Assembly (NCBI GenBank): GCA_964036045.1
Contig: OZ038383.1
Coordinates: forward strand, 95,103,568-95,167,567
Origin: Eutreptiella sp. 'Long Island Sound 2002'
Taxonomy: Eukaryota > Euglenozoa > Euglenophyceae > Eutreptiales > Eutreptiaceae
Direction of reading: 5' to 3'
DNA: 64,000 nucleotides
This document shows positions 63,801 to 64,000 of the stretch, piece after piece. Numbering within the stretch: the stretch's first letter is position 1; the number at the start of each line of letters is the position of its first letter. The notes beneath the pieces are model-generated. The model searched no databases and was not told the DNA's origin. It saw nothing but the letters and a program-made list of their open reading frames with translations. Both the position numbers and the translations under genes were made by a program.

Positions 63801-64000
63801 GGGGTAAAATAATTGACGGAGGGGGGGAAACAATTCACGGAGGGGTCAAATACTTCACGGAGGGGGGTAAACAATTCACGGAGGTGTAAAATAATTCACG
63901 GAGGGGGGTAAATAATTCACGGAGGGGTAAAATAATTCACGGAGGGGGGTAAACAATTCACGGAGGGGTCAAATAATTCACAGAGGGGGGTAAACAATTC
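57826..64000. repeat. 41-bp dimeric satellite (GGGGGGTAAACAATTCACGGA + GGGGTCAAATAATTCACGGA)
   Basis: More than 6.1 kb of uninterrupted array, about 150 dimers of a 21-bp and a 20-bp monomer, running off the right edge. The monomers differ chiefly in G-run length (GGGGGG versus GGGG) and TAAA versus TCAAA/TAAAA. Diagnostic variants repeat at fixed distances, giving higher-order units of about 695 bp and about 2047 bp. The 41-bp period and stop codons leave no coding frames. Confidence 0.95.

Overview
This is a eukaryotic nuclear window: there are GT-AG introns, LINE-type and reverse-transcriptase remnants, a tRNA-like SINE head, large satellite arrays, no operons or ribosome-binding-site architecture, and one 200-base assembly gap. 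G/C-rich stretches with long poly-G/poly-C runs alternate with AT-richer blocks. An alga of the green lineage is my best guess, but I see no diagnostic gene, so the taxon stays open. Almost everything is repeat or mobile DNA. No housekeeping gene can be named with confidence.

Layout. 1-3204: right-hand part of a DNA transposon (copy 1) ending in a terminal repeat that closes with ACCAAGGG. 3.7-4.5 kb: 21-bp minisatellite. 5.6-8.5 kb: a ~660-bp direct duplication flanking a ~160-bp tandem array. 8.96-9.08 kb: a solo terminus of the same transposon family. 9.7-12.7 kb: ~195-bp tandem array with a poly-G run in most units. 14.8-19.0 kb: exon-like minus-strand pieces (one with both splice sites in consensus), a SINE head, a gene fragment cut by the N gap, and a SAP-like exon. 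21.0-22.4 kb: LINE 3' end, short tandem repeats and another solo transposon end. 22.8-23.4 kb: 206-bp repeats. 24.0-26.5 kb: 42-bp hairpin minisatellite that flips orientation. 26.8-27.05 kb: minus-strand exon. 27.3-27.95 kb: palindromic GCTGGT-type array. 29.9-30.3 kb: dead reverse transcriptase. 35.3-38.3 kb: dispersed duplications, a second hairpin minisatellite and a 753-bp MITE-like element inserted in it. 39.1-50.4 kb: decayed mobile-element coding fragments. 50482-55871: a complete 5.39-kb transposon (copy 2) with terminal inverted repeats. 56.3-64 kb: two abutting satellites (39-bp, then 41-bp units) running off the window.

The most interesting system is the transposon family (copy 1, copy 2 and solo ends at 9.08 and 22.13 kb). 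Copy 2 encodes a transposase-like protein with two nonsense codons, followed by a coiled-coil / proline-rich / acidic-tailed reading frame that is homologous, block by block, to copy 1. The introns of both copies, and the subterminal ends of both copies, carry palindromic modules built from one short motif. Copy 1 uses the GTTCCGGCG version in its intron and its end; copy 2 uses the GTTCTAGCG version in three introns and its ends. This looks like introner-type intron gain inside a transposon, or protein-binding modules shared by introns and termini and evolving together within each copy.
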